Origin: CAYZBF01 sp964476585
Lineage (GTDB): Bacteria; Hydrothermota; UBA3072
Assembly (NCBI GenBank): GCA_964476585.1
Contig: CAYZBF010000039.1
Coordinates: 1-10,715 of the forward strand
Direction: 5' to 3'
DNA length: 10,715 nt
A program made the position numbers and the translations under genes. The first letter of the stretch is position 1; the number at the start of each line of letters is the position of its first letter. Below the pieces are notes generated by a model, which saw only the letters and a list, made by a program, of their open reading frames with translations, had not been told where the DNA came from and did no database searches. Below are positions 1 through 7,744 of the stretch, piece by piece.

Positions 1-419
1 GTAGTTTTGGGATCATTGACCCAGGAAAGATATGGTCCAAATTGCCCCCATTTGTAAACGGTATCATATACAATTACATCGCTACCGGGAACGGTGTAAC
101 TTCTGACATTTACTGCCTCTCCAACAGTTCCTTTCTCTATATAAAACCAGCTCCCTTTTGTATAATGGTAATAAAGATTTGTTAAAGAATCGAAATCAAG
201 TTCTATCTGCCAGCTACCATCGGGGTTCTTACTGAGTGGAACTGCATCCGGGTCCCAGTTTCCAAGCTCAGGCTCGCTACCCATTATGTATACTGTATCA
301 GCAGGGGTAGTTTCTTCTGGTACAGTCACAAGAAATGTTACTGTCGTTGCTTCTACCCTAAATATTGGCCAAAGGGAAGCAATAACTATTAATATAAGGA
401 TAAGAAAAAACCTCCTCAT
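1..419 (-). CDS. Secreted protein with N-terminal CBM20 starch-binding domain (partial, runs off left edge)
   Basis: Reading from an ATG at 419, the first 139 codons are in the window and no stop is reached, so the C-terminal part is missing. Residues 1-24 are a signal peptide (MRRFF, then a run of Leu/Ile, ending RVEA). Residues 25-125 resemble a CBM20 starch-binding domain: the motif YIMGSEPELGNWDPDAVPLS (residues 44-63) followed by GSWQIEL is the classical CBM20 pattern, with W55 and W70 as candidate glucan-stacking residues. CBM20 domains bind alpha-glucans and usually accompany amylases or other exported hydrolases; the catalytic part here cannot be seen, so the enzyme type is open. A GGAGG at 430-426, six bases before the ATG, decides the start. 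The gap from the PorV-like gene upstream is 77 nt with no terminator hairpin visible, so co-transcription is likely. Confidence 0.85.
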   Translation of the reverse strand, partial: MRRFFLILILIVIASLWPIFRVEATTVTFLVTVPEETTPADTVYIMGSEPELGNWDPDAVPLSKNPDGSWQIELDFDSLTNLYYHYTKGSWFYIEKGTVGEAVNVRSYTVPGSDVIVYDTVYKWGQFGPYLSWVNDPKT

Positions 420-496
420 CTTTGACCTCCCTTTTGAAACAGTTAGCTATTTATTCTCAATAAAAATGAAACCCTTGCATGCACTGGAGCCAAACC

Positions 497-1519
497 TTAG
501 AACTCCATTCCCATCGTAACCCTGTGTATACCTCCCAATCTTCCAAAATTTGCAAAAGCATAGTCAACCTTTAAAGAGATCATGCCTACATTACTCTTTA
601 GTCCGGTTCCGAATTGAAATCCCTCTTCGCTAGCTCTCTTGCCCAGCGAACTATAGCCACCCCTTAAGAACAATAAATTGTTAATTACAAATTCCGCTCC
701 AAAATTAAGATATTCTGTGTTATCATTTGGATGAACGCCATCAATAGCGAGAGTTAAACGATTGTTTCCACTCTTTAAGACATCCATTGCTAACCCTACC
801 CTGTAGGTCAGAGGGAGCGGCCATTTATCTGTAACCAGATTGGCTTCGGTGAGTTCATTGTTCCCCATATGCTCTGGATCGATGTCATGATATACCATTA
901 CGTCTCTACCTGATAACATCATATCCGTGCCAAAATTTGATATGGTCATACCGAGCTTCATGTCATTAAAGTTGGTAACAAAAAGTGTCCCAAAATCAAT
1001 TGCAACGCTTGTGGCACTCATATGCCAGATTTTCTCCTGAATGTATTTAGTGTTAAATCCAATTGAGAATCTATCAGTAAGATTTCTTGCATAAGATAGT
1101 CCAAGGGCTATGCTGCCAACCGAGAATAGCTCCCCTGTTCCCTCTGGTTCATCGACGGTTCTCACCTCCATATCTGGGGTACTCAATGAAGTCAAACTTA
1201 AGCCCACGATACCGTAATCACCTAGACCGAGTATACCACCTGTAAAATCAAAGTTTATATCAATCAACCACTCTGTATGGGTAAATGTAAGTTCGCTCTT
1301 CTCTAACCTTGATAGTCCTGCAGGATTCCAGTATATGGCGGATGCATCATCGGCCACAGCAACAAAGGCCCCTCCCATTCCAATCGCCCTGGACCCAACT
1401 TCGATCTCCAGGAATGAAGCAGCTGTTGTCCCTACAGCTGACACATTAGTAACATATTGACAGTAGGATGGAATAGCAGGCAGGAGAAAAAGTAATAACG
1501 CTAAATATATTTTCTTCAC
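497..1519 (-). CDS. PorV/PorQ family outer-membrane protein (UPF0164-type)
   Basis: 340 residues. Residues 1-20 form a signal peptide (MKKIYLALLLFLLPAIPSYC). The family signature follows at residues 41-69: VGSRAIGMGGAFVAVADDAS, then AIYWNPAGL, seen in PorV/PorQ and related FadL-like beta-barrels. Alternating hydrophobic strands fill the rest and the protein ends MGMEF, a terminal aromatic typical of outer-membrane barrels. PorV is known in Bacteroidota as the shuttle that carries type IX secretion cargo from the translocon to the attachment complex; family members outside Bacteroidota are often uncharacterised, so the role here is inferred. Two FlgD/T9SS-tailed proteins are encoded just upstream, which fits a cargo-handling role. 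The start is GTG: the overlapping ATG at 1521 is followed at once by TGA. AGGAGG (1530-1525) lies 5 nt before GTG and overlaps the preceding gene's stop, suggesting translational coupling. Confidence 0.9.
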   Translation of the reverse strand: MKKIYLALLLFLLPAIPSYCQYVTNVSAVGTTAASFLEIEVGSRAIGMGGAFVAVADDASAIYWNPAGLSRLEKSELTFTHTEWLIDINFDFTGGILGLGDYGIVGLSLTSLSTPDMEVRTVDEPEGTGELFSVGSIALGLSYARNLTDRFSIGFNTKYIQEKIWHMSATSVAIDFGTLFVTNFNDMKLGMTISNFGTDMMLSGRDVMVYHDIDPEHMGNNELTEANLVTDKWPLPLTYRVGLAMDVLKSGNNRLTLAIDGVHPNDNTEYLNFGAEFVINNLLFLRGGYSSLGKRASEEGFQFGTGLKSNVGMISLKVDYAFANFGRLGGIHRVTMGMEF

Positions 1520-1524
1520 ATCCG

Positions 1525-1530
1525 CCTCCT
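1525..1530 (-). promoter_or_regulatory. Ribosome binding site AGGAGG overlapping upstream stop codon
   Basis: AGGAGG reads on the minus strand from 1530 to 1525; its first A is also the last base of the TAA stop of the preceding gene. It sits 5 nt before the GTG at 1519. This fixes the non-ATG start of the PorV-like gene and suggests coupled translation of the two proteins. Confidence 0.75.
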
Positions 1531-4500
1531 TACTTTATTACGGCAAACTTACCAAGTTGCTCGCCTACTCCTGGCGCATCTATGTGATATATATAAAGCC
1601 CATAGGCAATATCCATACCGTCCTTGGATACCAAATCCCACGACTCCGACCCATCCCTCGCCGTGCTCTCATGTTCTATTGTCCTTACAAGATTGCCCCT
1701 CAAAGTATAGATGCGAATGGTACATTTTTGTGGAAGATGGATGAAATCTATCTTTCTTTCACCTCTACCAAATTGATAGGGGTTAGGTGGTTCCCAGGAT
1801 GCAGCAACTACATAGGGATTTGGGACTACAGCAATATTTTTCAGTTCTTCTTTAGCCTTCTCGTTGCTGAGATATTCCTTCCTGACTACAAATTCGAATA
1901 CATCACCCGGGAGTGTATCTCCTTCGAGGTCCATCCACTCATCTCTAAATGGGTGCGTAGTAACGAGAGAGTAAACATCTCCTGGCTCTGGGAAGATTAT
2001 GGTGGTATCAACAACAACACTGTCCCCGCTCATATAATCTGGATTAAGATCAAAAGGGGCACCTACCAATCTGGATTGCCAGGATGTCCAATAATTAAGC
2101 GCTGAACGCGAATCGGGTATCAGAACAACGATCTCATCCGTTGTTGTATCAACATCAATACTATCTCCGCCATAATAAGTCGTAATATATCTTATTGAGA
2201 ATTGAGAAAGTGTATCTTTATCCTTATTATCAAAGAGGAAGGGTTGTTTTAGACTATCACCCGTAACATTCCAGATTGCGAAATTGGTGGGGATGACTAT
2301 ATAAGACCCTAACAGTGCTGTTGAGGTATCGACAATATCCTCTCTGAAAATGAGTTTGAAATCAGCAGGATAGGGTCTATTCAGGTTAAAAGCGTCGAAC
2401 GCTGAATTAAATCCAACCTCGAGTTCACAGTTGTTCTCGTTAACTATCCAGCCAGAGAGAGAATCAATAGGAAATGCAGTGGTATCATTGTGGAATTTAA
2501 TAACCAATCCACCAAAGGTACCGCTCTCATCATCACCTCCAACAAGATTTATATCGGTAACCAATGTTTCTGGTGGTGAAGAAGGGTCATTTGGTAGCGT
2601 ATCCCTTATAAGTGTGTATGTAGGAGCTTTATCTAAATTTAAATAAGATGTATCACTCATGATTATATTGTAATAGCTACTATCCTTTACAGCCGCTGGA
2701 TCTATGAATACTACATCGATACTACCTGTACCTGGACCTGTGTGTATAATTTCCCCCTCTACTTTAGGTGGTGAATAACCAGCAGCGGGAGCGTTAGGAA
2801 TTACCGCCGCAGTATTCACATCCGTCCTGGTTGCACCTGTCTCATCAATGAATAAGGTCGAGGTACATTCGGTTGGTGGAATACCAATAGGATACCCATC
2901 TGAATCGAATAAAACAGTCCCGGAAGAATCGCGAGCTATATATCCATGATCGTAGGATACGACAGCATAATAATAGGTCTGACCATTATTCACGTTGGAA
3001 TCTACGAATGTGTGCCTTAAACCGGTATCATCTCCAAGGTTAAATTTTACACCATAGACATCGATTAGATGTGGACCTTTCAATCCATTCTTTAAGTCAT
3101 ACTGTGCGAGGGGTTTTCGAAAAGTTGCATTGCCATATGCATCGGTTATCACTCTCGTTTCCAAAAAACTTGGCTCAGTAGAGCGGTAGATTCTGTATCC
3201 CTCAAAATCATATTCCTGGAGATACTTATCATATGAATATTCCGATTTATTATCCCAGGAGAGTGTAACCTTTCCATCACCAGGGATTGCAGAGAGATGA
3301 GACTTGTCGGGTGGCTTAGAGAAATTGTAGTTGGCATCGTATATTGCCTGAACAGTCTTTTTATTTCTTTTTAAATCCTCCTCATCCTCTCCAAATAGTA
3401 ACGCCATGGAAAACCTCTGGGTCTCTCCTGGATGGAGTGGAAATAAACCCGAGGCGAAGTACATTGCAAGATTTACACCTAAAAGTTGCTCCTCTGTGGG
3501 GGGCCTGAGTTCCGATAGGATTGGCCAGACCAGTTCTTCATTGCTCATTGGATACCTATGCACATCAAAGATACTGAAACCCGTTAAGCCAATTTGGTCT
3601 GATTCATCCTTATCGGTCTGGTCAAAATCCGGCTCACCTGGAGTGGGAATACCGTCTCCCTCACCGGTATCAGGACCAGTGTAGGCCTCGTCTATTGGTC
3701 CAATACCATCTGCTCCAAGATCGTCATTCAAAGGCTCACCCAAGTCCCATACACCATTCTCATTTTTGTCGGTGAATACCTTCCAATCACCGTCCTCATC
3801 ACCTGACCAATGCCAACGTTCAAAAGGTGTCCCACTCACTCGAGCTTCTTCATCCAAGACCCCATCCTGCCTGTAATAACCACAGGAGCCATATATCCAA
3901 TCCCCAGGTCCACTCTCCCTCCTCTCATCGATTATTCCGTCATTGTCATTATCTATACCATCCCGGGGATTCCCTGGACTCTCTAAATATGCAAAACCTG
4001 CTACCCCTGCCTTACCCCCCCATTGACTCTGGTTGCCGACAGCCCAGGCATAGGCAAGGTCAAGATCTGTATCGTAGCTGCCGCAATCATCATCACCGCC
4101 TGGACTAGGCATGGACTGACCGATCCCCCAGTCGACATAAAAACCAAAGAGAACCTTATCATATTTATATCCAACGACCGTGTCGGTCTCATTGGTAATC
4201 GCGAAATGCCAGAAGATGCAGTCCTCTGCCAGGACGTGTGACCATTGAAACCCCCTCACAGCAACTTCCAATCCAAGACCCCGTCGTGTGGTATCAGTAG
4301 AATCCGGATAAAAGTTCCATTCAGTGTCGTAATCATCATCCATCACATAATAGGTCTCTAAGTCTGCATTCTTTACACCCTTACCAAAGTAGCCATTCCA
4401 ATATCCAGCCCAATCATAAGGCTTATCTGGCCATTGTGCTGGCCAGGATTCAGGATCGTCGCTCATCGCAGGGGAATCCTGGTAATAGTTGCAATAGTGG

Positions 4501-4871
4501 GGAAGAGGCCACCAGCCCAGAGCATATCCATTCTCATCTCTATCAATATCCTCCCTGTAGTTTATCTCCATTGGGTGTATAATCGAGTCATTTTCATCCA
4601 CACATTCTACTTGAACAAAGGCTGCTACCCCATCGATATAGAGATGTCCACTTCCTTTGGGCCATTCTCCTGAAAAGGGAGTATTATAGTGTGCTATCTC
4701 TCCATGATTATAAAATATTGTTCTTGCCAGATTGCCATCCATCACTCCACTCTTGTCCCAATACCTATTGCCTGTGTTAGGGTCAGGCTCACGCGGCTGG
4801 GCAGATAGAGAGGCTACCTGCATGAGGATGAGAATTATCGAAATTAACATAGTTAGTTTTTTGCAATTCAT
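1530..4871 (-). CDS. Large secreted protein with Ca-loop-like segments, fibronectin-III-like region and FlgD/T9SS-like C-terminal domain
   Basis: 1113 residues from the ATG at 4871. An in-frame ATG at 4883 would add four residues but lacks a Shine-Dalgarno, while GGAGG (4880-4876) lies between the two ATGs, 4 nt before the second, the same spacing as in the 10186 gene. Residues 1-24 are a signal peptide (MNCKKLTMLIS..., ending ASLSA). The N-terminal half is rich in Trp, Tyr, Asp and Gly. Residues about 304-315 (DGIDNDNDGIID) and 367-383 (NENGVWDLGEPLNDD) look like Asp-rich calcium loops. A fibronectin-III-like region starts near 521 (GDGKVTLSWDN, later YEGYRIYRS-like and YYYAVVSYDHGY). The last 100 residues, from VVPNPYVV to GKFAVIK, form a FlgD-like Ig domain as in T9SS-type sorting tails. 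It sits between the TonB receptor and the PorV-like gene, so a surface partner of the receptor is likely. Function unproven. Confidence 0.85.
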   Translation of the reverse strand: MNCKKLTMLISIILILMQVASLSAQPREPDPNTGNRYWDKSGVMDGNLARTIFYNHGEIAHYNTPFSGEWPKGSGHLYIDGVAAFVQVECVDENDSIIHPMEINYREDIDRDENGYALGWWPLPHYCNYYQDSPAMSDDPESWPAQWPDKPYDWAGYWNGYFGKGVKNADLETYYVMDDDYDTEWNFYPDSTDTTRRGLGLEVAVRGFQWSHVLAEDCIFWHFAITNETDTVVGYKYDKVLFGFYVDWGIGQSMPSPGGDDDCGSYDTDLDLAYAWAVGNQSQWGGKAGVAGFAYLESPGNPRDGIDNDNDGIIDERRESGPGDWIYGSCGYYRQDGVLDEEARVSGTPFERWHWSGDEDGDWKVFTDKNENGVWDLGEPLNDDLGADGIGPIDEAYTGPDTGEGDGIPTPGEPDFDQTDKDESDQIGLTGFSIFDVHRYPMSNEELVWPILSELRPPTEEQLLGVNLAMYFASGLFPLHPGETQRFSMALLFGEDEEDLKRNKKTVQAIYDANYNFSKPPDKSHLSAIPGDGKVTLSWDNKSEYSYDKYLQEYDFEGYRIYRSTEPSFLETRVITDAYGNATFRKPLAQYDLKNGLKGPHLIDVYGVKFNLGDDTGLRHTFVDSNVNNGQTYYYAVVSYDHGYIARDSSGTVLFDSDGYPIGIPPTECTSTLFIDETGATRTDVNTAAVIPNAPAAGYSPPKVEGEIIHTGPGTGSIDVVFIDPAAVKDSSYYNIIMSDTSYLNLDKAPTYTLIRDTLPNDPSSPPETLVTDINLVGGDDESGTFGGLVIKFHNDTTAFPIDSLSGWIVNENNCELEVGFNSAFDAFNLNRPYPADFKLIFREDIVDTSTALLGSYIVIPTNFAIWNVTGDSLKQPFLFDNKDKDTLSQFSIRYITTYYGGDSIDVDTTTDEIVVLIPDSRSALNYWTSWQSRLVGAPFDLNPDYMSGDSVVVDTTIIFPEPGDVYSLVTTHPFRDEWMDLEGDTLPGDVFEFVVRKEYLSNEKAKEELKNIAVVPNPYVVAASWEPPNPYQFGRGERKIDFIHLPQKCTIRIYTLRGNLVRTIEHESTARDGSESWDLVSKDGMDIAYGLYIYHIDAPGVGEQLGKFAVIK

Positions 4872-4875
4872 ATTA

Positions 4876-4880
4876 CCTCC
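4876..4880 (-). promoter_or_regulatory. Ribosome binding site deciding the start at 4871
   Basis: GGAGG on the minus strand lies downstream of the first in-frame ATG (4883) and 4 nt upstream of the second (4871). A ribosome placed here can only use the second ATG, which also yields the more typical signal peptide start MNCKK. Confidence 0.7.
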
Positions 4881-4909
4881 CATGCCAAACTACTCTGCTC
4901 ATCACAATA

Positions 4910-7630
4910 TTAAAACTCTACAGAAACACCCATGATTATCTGTCTCGGTGCTGAGTAATAATTAGGCCTTATAAGATATTCTTCTAATGTGTTGATACCA
5001 CGAACCACACCAGGACTGGATATTATAGTATAACCAGCCTTGCCGGTGTCTGTATAAACATCCACCTCGTTCTTCCTATCGGTTAGGTTATATATATTGA
5101 GAAAGAGCTGAAGATTTAGTTCTGAGAGTTTAAAATTATAGTACGTTCTTAAATCGACATTATATCGCACCGGTTTTCTTTCACAATTTTCACGAGCAAC
5201 ACGGATTCCCTCATAGGTTGGTGTATAGGGGAAGCCAGTTCCATATCTACCTATAAGGCTAACTCCCCATTTTTCAGGATAGCCTATGGTTGCAGAGCCA
5301 TTAATAGTGTGTGTTTGATCCCAATCTAAAGGCACTAATAATTTCTCAGGCTCGCGGTTTGCTTTGGCATCCCAGAATACGGCATTAGGGTCTGACGAAT
5401 TTCCTTCGGCGTCCTGATACGTATAATCAATAGACGCATATAAGAACTCTGAATATCTACCCTCCAGTGTGATAGTTACGCCTCGCACATTGCCATAGTC
5501 CTTGTTAATATATTGCGCATATTTACTCCCTATATATGTTTCGTAAACCCTGATACCTAAAAGATTCCTGATGTTCTTGAAGAATCCAGTCACATCAAGG
5601 GATACGTCGTTAGTCAATTGTTGCTGAAGGCCTATTTCATATATAACCGTTTTCTGAGGTTCTAAATCAGCATTCCCCATCCTTGTTTCAAGTTCTGCTG
5701 CATATACTTCAAATTCCGGATCAGTATATATGTATTCAAATGGAGGAATCTGGAAAAAGTGACCATACGAACCATGCAGGACCCCCATATCACTTATGGG
5801 ATATGCAATGCCAATTCTGGGACTGATTTGCATCCTCGGCTCTGCGTCTTTAAACCATGGTTCACCAGTTACTCTAATAGGACTTTCCGGGTCATATGGA
5901 TTAAGTGTATCTGGTCTTAGAGGGTCATTAGGATTAGGGTCACGCGGGTCAGTAGGAATTTTCCAATTGGGGTCGAAATAATCAAATCTGACACCTATAT
6001 TGGCTATCATATTTACAAATTCAATTTTATCCTGTATATAAAGAGCCGCTTCAAGTGGATGATTTGTATACTTATTATGACTGGTGAAATTTATGGGAGG
6101 GATATAAGGTTCGAATGGATGAATCTCGTTTCCCGCAATATCCTTCTTGGGTATAATTTCAAACTCATGGAGAAATAATTTATGTTTACGTAACTCTGCA
6201 CCGAGCTTCATTAGATGGGCTTTAGCTATCTGGCTTGTTAGGTCGAATTTCCCAATCCAGGAGGTTGTATTTCTCATAAAATGATACATCGACGTCCCTC
6301 CAGTCCGGAATGCATAGTTACTCGCATCTTCCAATCGTTGTGGATCAACATACTCTACGTCAAGTGAGTCCTCATAAACATAATATCTGTAATCGCGGAA
6401 AGAATTGGCAAATTTAAACTCGGAGAAGGTATTTGCACTAAACAGATGATTCCAGCTTAATACATGTGTATAACTTTTGTCAAATCGCTTATAATCACCA
6501 TCGGGATTGTATTCGAAGGTATGGTCATATTCCTTAAATTCACGATTTTTCCATGTAAATGTGTAATTGAATTTGTTCTCATGGGAAAGACGATAAGTCA
6601 ATTTTCCGTAGAAAGAGTTCTCCAGATTGGATGCCATAGGCACCATTTCACTATCTCCGGTCGCACCAATATTCCACTCATCCGGGTCATCCTTTGAGAA
6701 ATCACAGGAATCCGAGGGATTAAAAATCCTCTCACCAAACAAGTAGCCCTCATTGTAGTATCTTCTCGCTGTTGCGTAGAAGGAAGATTTCTCCCCGAAG
6801 ATAGGGAATGGACCACCAAGGGTGGCCTCGATATTGTGAATGGCTATGGGATTTAACTCATCGATATTCAAAAAGGTCGAGTTATGATTGCTCACATAGT
6901 CACCAGCGTAAGAGGTAATGTTTCCTGAGAGTTCCTTCCTCCCCCCCTCTTTTGTAACAATGTTAACCACTCCACTCATTGCCTGCCCATATTCCGCATT
7001 AAAGGTGCCGCTTATTACCTCTAACTCTTTGATTACGCTATTATCAACATCAACCATCGCATCATAAGAAAATGGATCAGTAATGGATATACCATCAAGC
7101 ATATATACCACCTCAGAACTCCTACCTCCACGAAAGTGTCCGTCTACAACACCAGCCTGCAGATTAACCAAATCTTCGAAATCCTCAACAGGCAATGTTT
7201 CTATCCTTTCTGCGTCAACTACGGCGCGTGTGGATGTCAAATCCATCTGTACGAGGGGTCGTTCTGCAGTTACTGTAATCCCTTTAACTACTAATGCTGT
7301 GGGATTGAGTTGGAAGTTTAATCTCGTTGTAAAATCAATGGAAACCTTTACCTCTGTGATCCTTAACTCCTGATAGCCCATCATTCGTGCCACTACATCG
7401 TATCTACCTGGAGGAATGTTTAGTATCACAAAGTAGCCATCAGGGTCAGAGGCGGCACCCATCTCGGTCCCTTCAACGATGATGTTAACAAATGGGAGTG
7501 ATTCGCCAGTATCAGAATCAGTGATCCTGCCTGCTATCTTTCCAGATACGCCAGCCCATAGAGAGGCGCTATAAGACAGAAGGCATATAATCAAAGAAAA
7601 AAATCTGATAAACCTATATTTATTTTCCAA
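4910..7630 (-). CDS. TonB-dependent outer-membrane receptor with carboxypeptidase-regulatory-like N-terminal domain
   Basis: 906 residues. A signal peptide covers residues 1-26 (ending SASLWA). Residues 30-110 are a CarboxypepD_reg-like/CarbopepD beta-sandwich (SGKIAGRITDSDTGESLPFV, then DPDGYFVILNIPPGRYDVVA). Around 117-124 the ITVTAERP segment resembles a TonB-box region. The plug domain spans about 130-230, with VVYMLDGISITDPF and FNAEYGQAMSGVVNIVTKEG clearly recognisable. The remainder is a long beta-barrel ending IIMGVSVEF with a terminal Phe. Such receptors import a ligand across the outer membrane using TonB/ExbBD energy; this SusC-like domain order often goes with glycan or peptide uptake, but the ligand cannot be read from sequence. 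The start is TTG at 7630, preceded 5 nt upstream by a G-rich AGGGGGG; no in-frame ATG occurs before residue 83. The next gene begins 38 nt after the stop. Confidence 0.93.
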   Translation of the reverse strand: MENKYRFIRFFSLIICLLSYSASLWAGVSGKIAGRITDSDTGESLPFVNIIVEGTEMGAASDPDGYFVILNIPPGRYDVVARMMGYQELRITEVKVSIDFTTRLNFQLNPTALVVKGITVTAERPLVQMDLTSTRAVVDAERIETLPVEDFEDLVNLQAGVVDGHFRGGRSSEVVYMLDGISITDPFSYDAMVDVDNSVIKELEVISGTFNAEYGQAMSGVVNIVTKEGGRKELSGNITSYAGDYVSNHNSTFLNIDELNPIAIHNIEATLGGPFPIFGEKSSFYATARRYYNEGYLFGERIFNPSDSCDFSKDDPDEWNIGATGDSEMVPMASNLENSFYGKLTYRLSHENKFNYTFTWKNREFKEYDHTFEYNPDGDYKRFDKSYTHVLSWNHLFSANTFSEFKFANSFRDYRYYVYEDSLDVEYVDPQRLEDASNYAFRTGGTSMYHFMRNTTSWIGKFDLTSQIAKAHLMKLGAELRKHKLFLHEFEIIPKKDIAGNEIHPFEPYIPPINFTSHNKYTNHPLEAALYIQDKIEFVNMIANIGVRFDYFDPNWKIPTDPRDPNPNDPLRPDTLNPYDPESPIRVTGEPWFKDAEPRMQISPRIGIAYPISDMGVLHGSYGHFFQIPPFEYIYTDPEFEVYAAELETRMGNADLEPQKTVIYEIGLQQQLTNDVSLDVTGFFKNIRNLLGIRVYETYIGSKYAQYINKDYGNVRGVTITLEGRYSEFLYASIDYTYQDAEGNSSDPNAVFWDAKANREPEKLLVPLDWDQTHTINGSATIGYPEKWGVSLIGRYGTGFPYTPTYEGIRVARENCERKPVRYNVDLRTYYNFKLSELNLQLFLNIYNLTDRKNEVDVYTDTGKAGYTIISSPGVVRGINTLEEYLIRPNYYSAPRQIIMGVSVEF

Positions 7631-7635
7631 TTTCG

Positions 7636-7642
7636 CCCCCCT
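7636..7642 (-). promoter_or_regulatory. Weak G-rich ribosome binding site before a TTG start
   Basis: AGGGGGG on the minus strand lies 5 nt before the TTG at 7630. It is less perfect than the AGGAGG sites of the neighbouring genes. Together with the rare TTG start it may lower translation of the receptor relative to its neighbours. Confidence 0.5.
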
Positions 7643-7689
7643 GTTTATTCAGTCTAAAGAGAATACCAAACATGAGAAAAGAGTTATTA

Positions 7690-7724
7690 ATCATACGGGG
7701 ATGGCTTTGCCCTCCCCGTATGAT
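7690..7724 (-). promoter_or_regulatory. 12-bp inverted repeat in the 7745/7630 intergenic gap: possible attenuator, weak terminator or mRNA-stabilising hairpin
   Basis: Arms 7690-7701 (atcatacgggga) and 7713-7724 (tccccgtatgat) are perfectly complementary, and the 11-nt loop can add a GGC/GCC inner stem. The hairpin begins 20 nt after the stop of the repeat-protein gene. On the minus strand it is followed by TTAATAACTCTTTTC, which is not a clean U-run, so a strong intrinsic terminator is not supported. Partial termination or 3' end protection between the two genes is possible. Confidence 0.55.
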
Positions 7725-7744
7725 ATATATTGTCTCGTCTTCTA

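Noticed and set aside
286..519. 77-codon plus-strand ORF across the CBM20/PorV gap
   Set aside because: It is antisense to the CBM20 signal peptide and the end of the PorV-like gene; the minus-strand reading has a clear Shine-Dalgarno and domain match.
1440..1519. Lipoprotein signal in the PorV-like protein (Cys at residue 20)
   Set aside because: The residues before the Cys are PSY, which do not fit a lipobox; ordinary signal peptidase I cleavage is more likely.
1557..2105. 182-codon ORF on the plus strand
   Set aside because: Lies wholly antisense to the 1113-residue protein, lacks a ribosome binding site or recognisable domain, and is explained as a shadow of that gene.
4872..4883. Four-residue longer start of the 1113-residue protein at 4883
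   Set aside because: The only Shine-Dalgarno lies downstream of this ATG and 4 nt before the next one.
7620..7673. 17-codon ORF on the minus strand overlapping the TTG start of the receptor
   Set aside because: No ribosome binding site and no recognisable feature; such short overlaps arise by chance.
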